A DNA stretch of 64,000 nt, taken from positions 434,001 through 498,000 of the forward strand of contig NZ_WWCM01000002.1 of NCBI RefSeq assembly GCF_009857915.1, read 5' to 3'. This stretch comes from Duganella qianjiadongensis (lineage in GTDB: Bacteria > Pseudomonadota > Gammaproteobacteria > Burkholderiales > Burkholderiaceae_D). The notes under the pieces were generated by a model. That model did not search any database, was not told where the DNA came from, and saw nothing but the letters and a program-made list of their open reading frames with translations. A program made the position numbers and the translations under genes. This document shows positions 7,883 to 14,692 of the stretch, one piece after another; the stretch's first letter is position 1, and the number at the start of each line of letters is the position of its first letter.

Positions 7883-8680
7883 ATGACACTCGATAAGCGA
7901 TCCTGTATGGCGCGCGCTCAAGCGCTGATGGCCGAGGCAAAGATTGAGAACTTGAAATACGCTGCGCTGGAACTCCGACTTTGCATCGAGTCCCAGACAT
8001 ACGAAAAGCTCCGCGCATTCTCTAGTATGGTTCCTGAAGATGTGCTGAGAACTTGGCAACCACCTCAGGCTGTGAAGATGCTGCTCGAATTTGAACCACA
8101 TGCCGATCAAACGTTCACTATATATGCTGGGCTGGAGGAGGAATATGGCAAGCCTGCCAAGGAAATGTCATTTGTTGGCACACACAGTTCACTGCGCCTC
8201 GGTTGGCTACGCAAACACTACAACAAACTCGGAAGCTTGCTACATGCGCCCGCAGTCTATGAGCCGAGGCTACATAACCTCGCCACGTTGAAGCAATACT
8301 TGGAGGAGGTAATAGAAGACCTGAAGGAACCCCTAGAAAGCACAATTACCGGCGGGGCCATTCGAAATGTCGTAAATTTTACCTGCTCTGAATGTGGCAA
8401 ACCGGTCATTGCTAACGCTGAAACTTTACGTAAGAAGCGCAAAGCGATATGCCTGAACCCACAATGCAAAGCAGAGTATTACGCGAATATTGATGAGACT
8501 GGTCAGGTTACCCTCCAATTAATGGCAACCGGCTTCGAGTGTGCCTCGGAAAGTTGTGATGGTGTGGCCCAGATCGAAAACCGAAAGTTGGAAGTGGGAA
8601 TAGAATTTTCATGTCCCAAGTGCGGCCTTAGGCACCAGATTGCTCACCGGGAATGGGGGTACGGCCCCATTGAAAAATGA
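7883..8680 (+). CDS. Zinc-ribbon protein of unknown function
   Basis: A 265-residue protein. The N-terminal ~160 residues are helical. The C-terminal ~100 contain two Cys clusters: CSECG with CLNPQC, and CASESC with CPKCG. These would make one or two zinc ribbons, usually a nucleic-acid or protein contact module. There is no catalytic motif. It is the only long plus-strand gene in the left half of the element and is divergent from the small ORFs leading to ietAS. As unexplained cargo of a defence-carrying element it may itself be a defence or regulatory factor, but that is inference. AAGAAGA precedes the ATG. Confidence 0.6.
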   Translation: MTLDKRSCMARAQALMAEAKIENLKYAALELRLCIESQTYEKLRAFSSMVPEDVLRTWQPPQAVKMLLEFEPHADQTFTIYAGLEEEYGKPAKEMSFVGTHSSLRLGWLRKHYNKLGSLLHAPAVYEPRLHNLATLKQYLEEVIEDLKEPLESTITGGAIRNVVNFTCSECGKPVIANAETLRKKRKAICLNPQCKAEYYANIDETGQVTLQLMATGFECASESCDGVAQIENRKLEVGIEFSCPKCGLRHQIAHREWGYGPIEK

Positions 8681-8892
8681 TAGGTTGCGCACTCAGAAAG
8701 ACATAATCACGCGTCAGCGCTTATGACTACTTTTTTGCCTGCCCCTCCCCAGTGGCAAGTCGAACGTCGTGTGCCAAGCATGGGCCAATAAACTTTAGCT
8801 TTCAGAAAATATTAAGGCAAGGCGATATCGGCGGTGTATTCAAGACTACACCGTGTAATCAAACTGCGTCCCTAGAGGAGCACACATGAGAG

Positions 8893-9783
8893 TTAAAACT
8901 CACTAAACGTCTCTGCTTGTGCATCTCTCGACAGCCTTAGTGGTTCGCCAGTGACCTCAAAGAACAATTCTTCAACAGCCGTGAGGAACGCTTCGGGTTG
9001 TGCCTTGATATCAGCGGCATACTTGAGCGTAAGCGACCTCAATATTTTCTCAACGGCAAGTCGCTCGACGTCAACCGAACGCTCCTGCGAATGCCGTTGT
9101 TCCCGCCATTCAGCGATTGACTTCCACAAAGGAGCGTGCCCCCTGCAATACTCGGGTGTAAACGGGACGCCCGAAGTCATAGCCATCCGCTGTAACTCTT
9201 CCCGCACCACCCGTGCCTCCTTATCCATTCTAGTTACTGTGCTGTGCGAAATGCGGTAACGTTTAACTCGTTGGCGGACACTTCCAGTCACCTCGCCACT
9301 CAATAATGCCAGCCAATAGGCTTGCAAAACCTCCCGCTTGTTCATCGCAAGGTGTGCCCTGCGATTCACTTCAAGGGCCAATGCTCTGGCTTGCGCCTCA
9401 TCCGGGCTTTTGAATTTCTGTATCCACACTTTGGCATTGGGGAGGAACCCGGCCTCCAACATTGCCTCGTAACGGTGATGGCCTTCAAACACGAAGAGAG
9501 CACCGTCATCGTCAAAAACGAGGAGCGGATCAAGTTCACCGCCGCTTTTCAGTACGTCAACCAAGTCTCTGCTCAATTCGATGGAGGCCTTCTTCGCTAG
9601 GACCGAATCAACATATGAACAGGCGTCAGGATTTCTCACTTGGAATCGCTCAGGGGCAACTTGAAGGCTCCCGAAGAGAACCTGTTGGGGCCTGCTCAGC
9701 AATGCATGATGCATACCGATAGGTCCGCCGTAATGTGCGTCCATGCCTTCTTCGCTGCCGTGGCCAATATTACGCTTCTCCAT
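8893..9783 (-). CDS. ParB/Srx-fold protein, ParB-like
   Basis: A 296-residue protein. Around residues 50-140 lies a ParB N-terminal (ParB/Srx) domain with the diagnostic FEGHHRYEAMLEAG motif that binds nucleotide in this fold. A helix-turn-helix-like region follows (YRISHSTVTRMDKEARVV). ParB relatives partition plasmids or act as nucleases and regulators. No ParA is nearby, so classical partition is doubtful. The start at 9783 follows the upstream 86-codon gene by two bases, indicating an operon; a TTG two codons earlier is also possible. Confidence 0.7.
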   Translation of the reverse strand: MEKRNIGHGSEEGMDAHYGGPIGMHHALLSRPQQVLFGSLQVAPERFQVRNPDACSYVDSVLAKKASIELSRDLVDVLKSGGELDPLLVFDDDGALFVFEGHHRYEAMLEAGFLPNAKVWIQKFKSPDEAQARALALEVNRRAHLAMNKREVLQAYWLALLSGEVTGSVRQRVKRYRISHSTVTRMDKEARVVREELQRMAMTSGVPFTPEYCRGHAPLWKSIAEWREQRHSQERSVDVERLAVEKILRSLTLKYAADIKAQPEAFLTAVEELFFEVTGEPLRLSRDAQAETFSEF

Positions 9784-9785
9784 GG

Positions 9786-10046
9786 TCAACTCAACTTCGC
9801 AATGGCATCATGTTCGACTTCATACTGTTCAGGTTGCAGCTTCCGTAAGTGGTCTAAATAGAGGTCCAAGGAGCGGCGAATGATAAGGCTGAAGCTAGGG
9901 CGGCTACCGTCTGGCCACTCAAGCGCTGGGTGGGTACTTTGAGCGTCCCGAAGGGGAATCGCTAAACGATCTTCTAGGAGTACCTTGAGGGCCGTAGCAT
10001 TACTACGATTTTTCTGGGGTGAATATTTACGTTTAAAGTCAGTCAT
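9786..10046 (-). CDS. Small protein, possibly ribbon-helix-helix, partner of the ParB-like gene
   Basis: An 86-residue basic protein starting MTDFKRKYSPQKNRSN. A C-terminal part (FSLIIRRSLDLYLDHLRKL) could form a ribbon-helix-helix dimer, the DNA-binding fold common in partition and antitoxin proteins. AAGG precedes the ATG and the stop lies two bases before the ParB-like start, so the two are probably one unit. Assignment of the fold is by eye and uncertain. Confidence 0.5.
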   Translation of the reverse strand: MTDFKRKYSPQKNRSNATALKVLLEDRLAIPLRDAQSTHPALEWPDGSRPSFSLIIRRSLDLYLDHLRKLQPEQYEVEHDAIAKLS

Positions 10047-10202
10047 TCGATACCTTCTAAATAAGCTATCAGATTTGAGAAAAAAAGAGGAACAGCCAGC
10101 GGGTGCTAGCTATGAGAGGGGAGATTGAACTGATGCTCGAACAAGCAATTGAATAAGGCCGAACGGCCAATGCTACGTGCGCCAATGAGAAGCCAGCGCG
10201 TC

Positions 10203-10305
10203 AATCCTATTGTGGGCCATAGAGGATGCCTGCTGGGCTATCCTATTGTGGCACCAAAGGGACGATCTTTATTTGCCTAGCGGCTGATTATCCTATTATG
10301 GCACC
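10203..10305 (+). repeat. Three iteron-like direct repeats TATCCTATTGTGGCACC
   Basis: Copies start near 10203 (AATCCTATTGTGGGCC), 10239 (TATCCTATTGTGGCACC) and 10289 (TATCCTATTATGGCACC), 36 and 50 bp apart. They fill a gene-free stretch between the serine recombinase and the RHH/ParB-like pair. Such repeats suit binding by the ParB-like or RHH-like protein, or a remnant replication or partition site. Confidence 0.55.
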
Positions 10306-10336
10306 TATCGTCACGGAAACGTCGCTAGAGCGGTCT

Positions 10337-10912
10337 CTAGGCCCTGTCACGGACTCGCATGATAGTTTGACGTGTCGTGTCGTAGTCGCGAGCAAGCTGT
10401 GACACCGTAGCCCCCTCAGCCAACTTAAGTCGCACCTGCTGTTGATCCTGAGGGGACAACCGCGAGGGGCGTCCGAAGGCCTTACCAGCTGCCTTAGCTC
10501 TAGTGAGCCCTGCATAGGTTCGCTCTATCAGCAAATCACGTTCAAATTCAGCTACAGCGGCAAGCACCTGCATTGTCATCCGGCCAGCGGCACTAGTTAA
10601 GTCAACACCACCTAAGGCAAGGCAATGGACCTTTATCCCAGACTCAGCCAGTCCCTCAACCGTTGCACGTACGTCCATGGCATTTCGACCTAGCCGGTCT
10701 AGTTTGGTAACTACCAACACATCGCCAAACTCCATACGATCACGCAGCTTTGCGAAGCCGGGGCGCTCAGATGCGGCTACAGACCCGCTAATGCTCTCTT
10801 CAATAATGCGCTGATGCTGTAAAGCGAAGCCTGCGCCTTTAATCTCAAGAACTTGGTTTTCCGTGGATTGGTCAGACGTAGAGACGCGGCAGTAAGCAAA
10901 GACTCGGGACAT
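10337..10912 (-). CDS. Serine recombinase, resolvase/invertase family
   Basis: A 191-residue small serine recombinase. The catalytic Ser11 sits in YCRVST, with active-site arginines in the [11 protein letters not shown] segment (Arg73, Arg76) and at Arg9. The long E helix leads into a C-terminal helix-turn-helix DNA-binding domain (about residues 148-190). It has the length and layout of Tn3-type resolvases or DNA invertases. A set of nested inverted repeats directly upstream would serve as its crossover or res site. No transposase accompanies it, so a resolution role for the element is more likely than transposition. Confidence 0.9.
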   Translation of the reverse strand: MSRVFAYCRVSTSDQSTENQVLEIKGAGFALQHQRIIEESISGSVAASERPGFAKLRDRMEFGDVLVVTKLDRLGRNAMDVRATVEGLAESGIKVHCLALGGVDLTSAAGRMTMQVLAAVAEFERDLLIERTYAGLTRAKAAGKAFGRPSRLSPQDQQQVRLKLAEGATVSQLARDYDTTRQTIMRVRDRA

Positions 10913-10923
10913 AATAATCTCTC

Positions 10924-11028
10924 ATGTACGAAATGGATGTCCGAATATTAGCGCATGTACGTAAATATTCAACCCTTAGTTACGTACACCACCCAAACAT
11001 ATGTCCGAAAACCTTCCATTTCGTACAT
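10924..11028. promoter_or_regulatory. Nested inverted repeats, putative res/crossover and promoter region
   Basis: The outer arms are a perfect 14-bp inverted repeat, ATGTACGAAATGGA (10924-10937) and TCCATTTCGTACAT (11015-11028). The inner arms are TGTACGTAA (10956-10964) and TTACGTACA (10980-10988). The motif TGTCCGAA also recurs inside. This layout directly upstream of a serine recombinase gene fits resolvase subsites overlapping its promoter. Confidence 0.65.
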
Positions 11029-11075
11029 TTCAGAATGTGCCTACTGGCGCTGCATGTATAGTCAAAATACCGAGA

Positions 11076-11411
11076 TCAAGCGGATGGCTTCTTAAATATC
11101 CACTTAATGACTCCGACTGTCAAAAAAAGTGCGATTAGGAAATATAGCCATTGCACAATAACTCGACGCACATAAGAATGTCTGCGCCGTTGGTCGTTTT
11201 CAGATAGCGATCTAAGGTGCTCTACGGCGAACTGAGGCGGCGATTTTGATGCCATGACGATATTCCGGTAGTGTTCCACCATAGGCGACTCAGCTATACG
11301 CTCTTCTCTGTCTTGTTCAAAGACCAAATAGTCACTTGCCACTCCAAGTAGGATCGAAACTACAATCATTAGCTTGGACAACCGTGATAAACCGTTAAGG
11401 AAAATACTCAT
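11076..11411 (-). CDS. Small membrane protein, hypothetical
   Basis: A 111-residue protein with two predicted membrane helices, about residues 13-31 and 86-105, and a charged loop of ~50 residues between them. AAAGG precedes the ATG. It ends about 50 bp before the res-like region of the serine recombinase on the same strand. I recognise no family. A membrane protein within a defence-carrying element could be a phage-exclusion factor, but the sequence gives no direct sign of it. Confidence 0.55.
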   Translation of the reverse strand: MSIFLNGLSRLSKLMIVVSILLGVASDYLVFEQDREERIAESPMVEHYRNIVMASKSPPQFAVEHLRSLSENDQRRRHSYVRRVIVQWLYFLIALFLTVGVIKWIFKKPSA

Positions 11412-11503
11412 GGGATACCTTTCTGACTAAACCAGATACGCGCCCTCAAAATGGGTCGTAAATGCCGTGGCCTTAAACGCATCATAGCGCGACCATTGGC
11501 AAT

Positions 11504-11749
11504 ATGCCAAGAACGTCCGTTAAAGTTGATTTTGATAGCTCCCTAGTCGCCTTAGGAGCATCTATACGGGCAAAGCGGAGGCAGCTACATCTGTCGCAAG
11601 AAGCCCTCGCAGATTCATCCGGGCTGGACAGGGCACACATGGGAAAGATAGAACGCGGAGAGCGAAACGTTTCTGTTTTAAATGTGCTGCGAATAGCGCG
11701 CGCACTTGACATGACTGCCGCTGAACTTCTGGATGCTGCAAAACTGTAG
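11504..11749 (+). CDS. XRE-family helix-turn-helix regulator
   Basis: An 81-residue protein that is almost entirely a Cro/CI helix-turn-helix domain: IRAKRRQLHLSQEALADSSG, then a recognition helix around RAHMGKIERGERN. It probably represses transcription from the short divergent region shared with the membrane-protein gene, thereby controlling element genes. Length and sequence resemble the small XRE regulators of restriction-modification controllers and integrative elements. Confidence 0.85.
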   Translation: MPRTSVKVDFDSSLVALGASIRAKRRQLHLSQEALADSSGLDRAHMGKIERGERNVSVLNVLRIARALDMTAAELLDAAKL

Positions 11750-11840
11750 GTCACATCAACTTGGACGGACAAGTACGGGTCTACGGGGGGAATGGTAAGA
11801 GCACCTCAGCTTGAGTAGGGTCTCACATTTTTCGAAAAAA

Positions 11841-12053
11841 TTATTTTGACTTTGGGATAAGGCCGTCATCGAGGAGCATGCAGTCATAGACCTCTTGCAG
11901 CTCCTCATTGAAACGGAAATTGTCGACACTAAAAAACGCAGCGAGTTTGCTCCCCAGCTCCTCCTCCGAGGGTCTGAATGGAAACTCAAAGGTCTCCGAA
12001 CGAGTCCCTTTCGGGGTCTCCCAGTTAATGGTCAGCTTATGCTTCCGGTCCAT
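11841..12053 (-). CDS. Small hypothetical protein overlapping the integrase end
   Basis: A 70-residue protein starting MDRKHKLTINWETPKG. The start at 12053 is chosen because AAGGAG lies just upstream. It overlaps the 3' end of the integrase gene by 17 bp on the same strand, so it is probably co-transcribed with it. Position and size match excisionase-type genes, but I see no helix-turn-helix, and the family is unknown to me. Confidence 0.5.
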   Translation of the reverse strand: MDRKHKLTINWETPKGTRSETFEFPFRPSEEELGSKLAAFFSVDNFRFNEELQEVYDCMLLDDGLIPKSK

Positions 12054-13401
12054 GCGATTCTCCTTTAAGGGCAATCTTCGATAGCCAGTCAGCCTTTACT
12101 TTCAGGCCGTAGCCGTAACCATACCGCGTACCCACCTCTTGTGATGCCCATCCGCCAATAGCAAAACGAACGTCTTCAGGGCATTGCGCTTCCCGCAATC
12201 TGTCAACAATAGTATGCCGCAGTTCATGGGGCGTATGGTCGAGATGAATAGACCGGAGCCACTTCCCCGCTGCCGCTGAAGCGTTGTTAGCGTTGCAGGA
12301 AGCCTCATTGGTATATCGGGGAAACGCAAAGCGTTGACCATGTACCGCACTAGACTTGATGCGCTGCGCAGCCCACAATGAAGCACCAACCAAAGGGACC
12401 TCACGGGCACTGCTTCTGTTCTTCAAAGACCGCCAAGGGTGCGGCTGGATCACGATATGGGGAACCTCTGCGTCAAGCCGGATATCGTCCATGGAGAGAC
12501 CGGTGACCTCTGCCAAGCGCGCGCCAGTGTCTGCAATCAGCGAGATTAGCCAGCGCAAAGAATCGTCCTTGGACTTGCAAGCCTTGTAAAGATCAACCAG
12601 CTCCGCAGGCGTGAAGGTCACACGTTTCTTGGCATCCTTACCTTCCGCAAGAATTGGAACCGCCTCAAAAGGATTCGCCCGATTGAGGTCACGCTCTCTC
12701 AAATACGTCTTCATAACGGCGTTGATGGTATTGATTCGTCGCCGAATGGTGCCGGTACTGAGCTTAGATTCAGACTTAACGTACCGATGCGCATCCTCAC
12801 GAGAAAGGTCCTCCATGGCTTTATCACCAATAACGGCGATTAAGGTCTGAAAAGCTCTACGGGTGTATGTGCTGAATTTCTTATCATAACGCTTATGATG
12901 TATCGCGAGATATACCTCTAGCGCATCAGAAAGAGTCTCCTTGCTACGACCTGCGAGAAGTTGGGCTGCCTTTATCTCAACAGGAGATAGATATTCTTCG
13001 GCTGGATTTTCACGGTACAAAAGCTCGTCATCGCCAGCATATGCCTCGCGCTTAGCGTCCAATCGATCATAGAACTGACTAACAGCCAGATCATCATTAG
13101 CAGCGGGTGCAGGCGACAATCCAAACTCTCTTAACAGCGCTTCGGCATGAGCCTTCAAAGCCTTAGGAGAGGAATGAGGGTCAGCACGCATGGCAGACCA
13201 TTCCGCCTCAAATTTCTCGTTGAGATTTCTAATACGCTTCTCAGCACTAACGATGTCGCCAGTTTTGAGATTTATCTTTATGAGCTTATGGGGATAGCGA
13301 TCCTGCAGGTCCTTAGGGACTGCACGCTGATAGTAAATAAGACCGTTGCGGGAATACGAATTGGGGAGAGTCACTTGGAGCAATCCGAAGGTTATTTTCA
13401 A
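12037..13401 (-). CDS. Tyrosine-type integrase of the tRNA-Thr element
   Basis: A 454-residue tyrosine recombinase. Residues 1-100 look like the arm-binding domain, residues 150-245 the core-binding SAM-like domain, and residues 260-440 the catalytic domain. Catalytic residues: Arg295 (DTGARLAE), Lys327 region (SLKNRSSAREVPL), His392 and Arg395 (HELRH), Trp418 in place of the second His (GGWAS), and nucleophile Tyr427 (TRYGYG). It inserts and excises the element at the tRNA-Thr 3' end, 85 bp away. An in-frame TAA lies just upstream, so translation must begin at TTG 13401 or GTG 13374; no clear ribosome binding site decides. Confidence 0.9.
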   Translation of the reverse strand: MKITFGLLQVTLPNSYSRNGLIYYQRAVPKDLQDRYPHKLIKINLKTGDIVSAEKRIRNLNEKFEAEWSAMRADPHSSPKALKAHAEALLREFGLSPAPAANDDLAVSQFYDRLDAKREAYAGDDELLYRENPAEEYLSPVEIKAAQLLAGRSKETLSDALEVYLAIHHKRYDKKFSTYTRRAFQTLIAVIGDKAMEDLSREDAHRYVKSESKLSTGTIRRRINTINAVMKTYLRERDLNRANPFEAVPILAEGKDAKKRVTFTPAELVDLYKACKSKDDSLRWLISLIADTGARLAEVTGLSMDDIRLDAEVPHIVIQPHPWRSLKNRSSAREVPLVGASLWAAQRIKSSAVHGQRFAFPRYTNEASCNANNASAAAGKWLRSIHLDHTPHELRHTIVDRLREAQCPEDVRFAIGGWASQEVGTRYGYGYGLKVKADWLSKIALKGESHGPEA

Positions 13402-13405
13402 GGTA

Positions 13406-13467
13406 GATTACCACACTTTCTACCACCGAAAACTTCCTTCGGACGTCCTAAGCCTTTGATTCCAAAG
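13406..13467 (+). repeat. Right-end integrase-type repeats of the element
   Basis: GATTACCACA at 13406-13415 repeats the pair at the left end. CTAAGCCTTTGATTCCAAAG at 13448-13467 repeats 3412-3431 with two differences. Both lie between the integrase start and the tRNA attachment site. Confidence 0.5.
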
Positions 13468-13485
13468 GCCTTAATGCTTAAAACT

Positions 13486-13561
13486 TGGTGCCGCTTGCCG
13501 GAATCGAACTGGCGACCTTTTCATTACGAATGAACTGCTCTACCGACTGAGCTAAAGCGGC
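13486..13561 (-). tRNA. tRNA-Thr (anticodon CGT)
   Basis: A 76-nt cloverleaf with encoded CCA. The acceptor stem is GCCGCTT/AAGCGGC, the D-arm GCTC...GAGC, the anticodon loop TTCGTAA gives CGT (reads ACG), and the T-arm loop is TTCGATT. The T stem has one A-C mismatch. The last 18 nt serve as attachment site for the adjacent element. The gene has lost its directly following terminator to that insertion. Confidence 0.93.
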
Positions 13562-13667
13562 TGGGTCGCATATTCTAACAAACATTTCTTGCAGCGCGCT
13601 AGTCCCAAATCCAAAAATTTGCAACGCGCTAACAAGAAACCGTCAGAAGCCGCGAAAAACCGTGGTT

Positions 13668-14669
13668 TTACGCCTGATGGTAACCGGTCACCACCGCCAC
13701 TTCATCACGCGAACCGAGGAATACCGGCACGCGCTGGTGCAGTTTGTGCGGCTGGATATCCATGATGCGCTGCTGGCCATCGGTGGCCGCGCCGCCTGCC
13801 TGCTCGACGATGAAGGCCATAGGATTGGCTTCGTACATCAGACGCAGCTTGCCCGGCATCGAAGTGTCACGCAGATCGGCCGGATACATAAACACGCCGC
13901 CGCGGTTCAGAATACGGTGCACGTCGGCCACCATCGAAGCGATCCAGCGCATATTGAAGTTGGTGCCGCGCGGGCCCGTTTCGCCGGCCAGCAGTTCGTC
14001 GATGTAGCGCTTGACGGGCGGGTGCCAGTGGCGCGCGTTCGACATATTGATGGCGAATTCCTTGGTCTTGGCCGGGATCTGCATATTGCGCTGGGTGAGC
14101 ACCCACGAACCCATCTCGCGGTCCAGCGTGAAGCAGTTCACGCCGTTGCCGGTGGTGAGCACCAGCATGGTCTGCGGGCCGTACACGGCATAGCCTGCGG
14201 CCACCTGCTGGGTGCCCGGCTGCATGAAGTCCGCTTCGGTCGGCTGGCCCATGCCTTCCGGCGCTTTCAGCACGGAGAAGATGGTACCGATGGAGACGTT
14301 CACGTCGATGTTGGAGGAGCCGTCCAGCGGATCGAACAGCAGCATGTATTCGCCCTTAGGATAGCGGTTAGGGATAGGGTGGATGGACTCCATCTCTTCC
14401 GATGCCATCGCCGCCAGATGGCCGCCCCATTCATTCGCTTCCAGCAGAATTTCGTTGGAAATGATGTCCAGCTTCTTCTGCACTTCGCCCTGGATGTTTT
14501 CCGTTTCGGCGGTGCCCAGCACTTCGCCCAGCGCGCCTTTGCCGACAGCGTGGCTAATGGTTTTGCAGGCGCGCGCCACCACTTCGATCAGCAGGCGCAG
14601 TTCGGCCGGAATCGAGTTGTGCTGGCGTTGTTCTTCCACCAGATATTGAGTAAGGCTGATACGTTTCAT
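13668..14669 (-). CDS. fbp: Fructose-1,6-bisphosphatase class 1
   Basis: A 333-residue enzyme of the class 1 family, hydrolysing fructose 1,6-bisphosphate to fructose 6-phosphate in gluconeogenesis. Metal-binding acidic residues are at Glu91-Glu92 (MASEEME) and in [10 protein letters not shown] (about 113-122). The C-terminal half carries the substrate loops, including [15 protein letters not shown]. The start [10 protein letters not shown] is the family start. The gene follows pepN by 23 bp on the same strand, so the two are probably co-transcribed. Confidence 0.95.
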   Translation of the reverse strand: MKRISLTQYLVEEQRQHNSIPAELRLLIEVVARACKTISHAVGKGALGEVLGTAETENIQGEVQKKLDIISNEILLEANEWGGHLAAMASEEMESIHPIPNRYPKGEYMLLFDPLDGSSNIDVNVSIGTIFSVLKAPEGMGQPTEADFMQPGTQQVAAGYAVYGPQTMLVLTTGNGVNCFTLDREMGSWVLTQRNMQIPAKTKEFAINMSNARHWHPPVKRYIDELLAGETGPRGTNFNMRWIASMVADVHRILNRGGVFMYPADLRDTSMPGKLRLMYEANPMAFIVEQAGGAATDGQQRIMDIQPHKLHQRVPVFLGSRDEVAVVTGYHQA

Positions 14670-14692
14670 GACTACCCTTGGTTTGGTTTGAA

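Larger units (their letters stand above)
3372..13503. mobile_element. Integrative element (about 10.1 kb) inserted in tRNA-Thr, carrying IetAS
   Basis: It is bounded by the 18-bp direct repeat of the tRNA-Thr 3' end (3372-3389 and 13486-13503). The tyrosine integrase lies next to the intact tRNA, as usual for this class. Cargo read on the minus strand from the tRNA: integrase, a small ORF, (plus-strand XRE regulator), membrane protein, serine recombinase, RHH-like protein, ParB-like protein, (plus-strand zinc-ribbon protein), two small ORFs, ietA and ietS. The interior is visibly less GC-rich than the flanks. No conjugation or replication genes are recognised, so it is probably not self-transmissible. 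Confidence 0.8.

Noticed and set aside
8893..9783. Full plasmid partition locus
   Set aside because: No ParA-type ATPase accompanies the ParB-like gene, so partition is only suggested.
10203..10305. Possible CRISPR array
   Set aside because: Only three imperfect repeats with unequal 36- and 50-bp spacing and no cas genes; iteron-like sites fit better.
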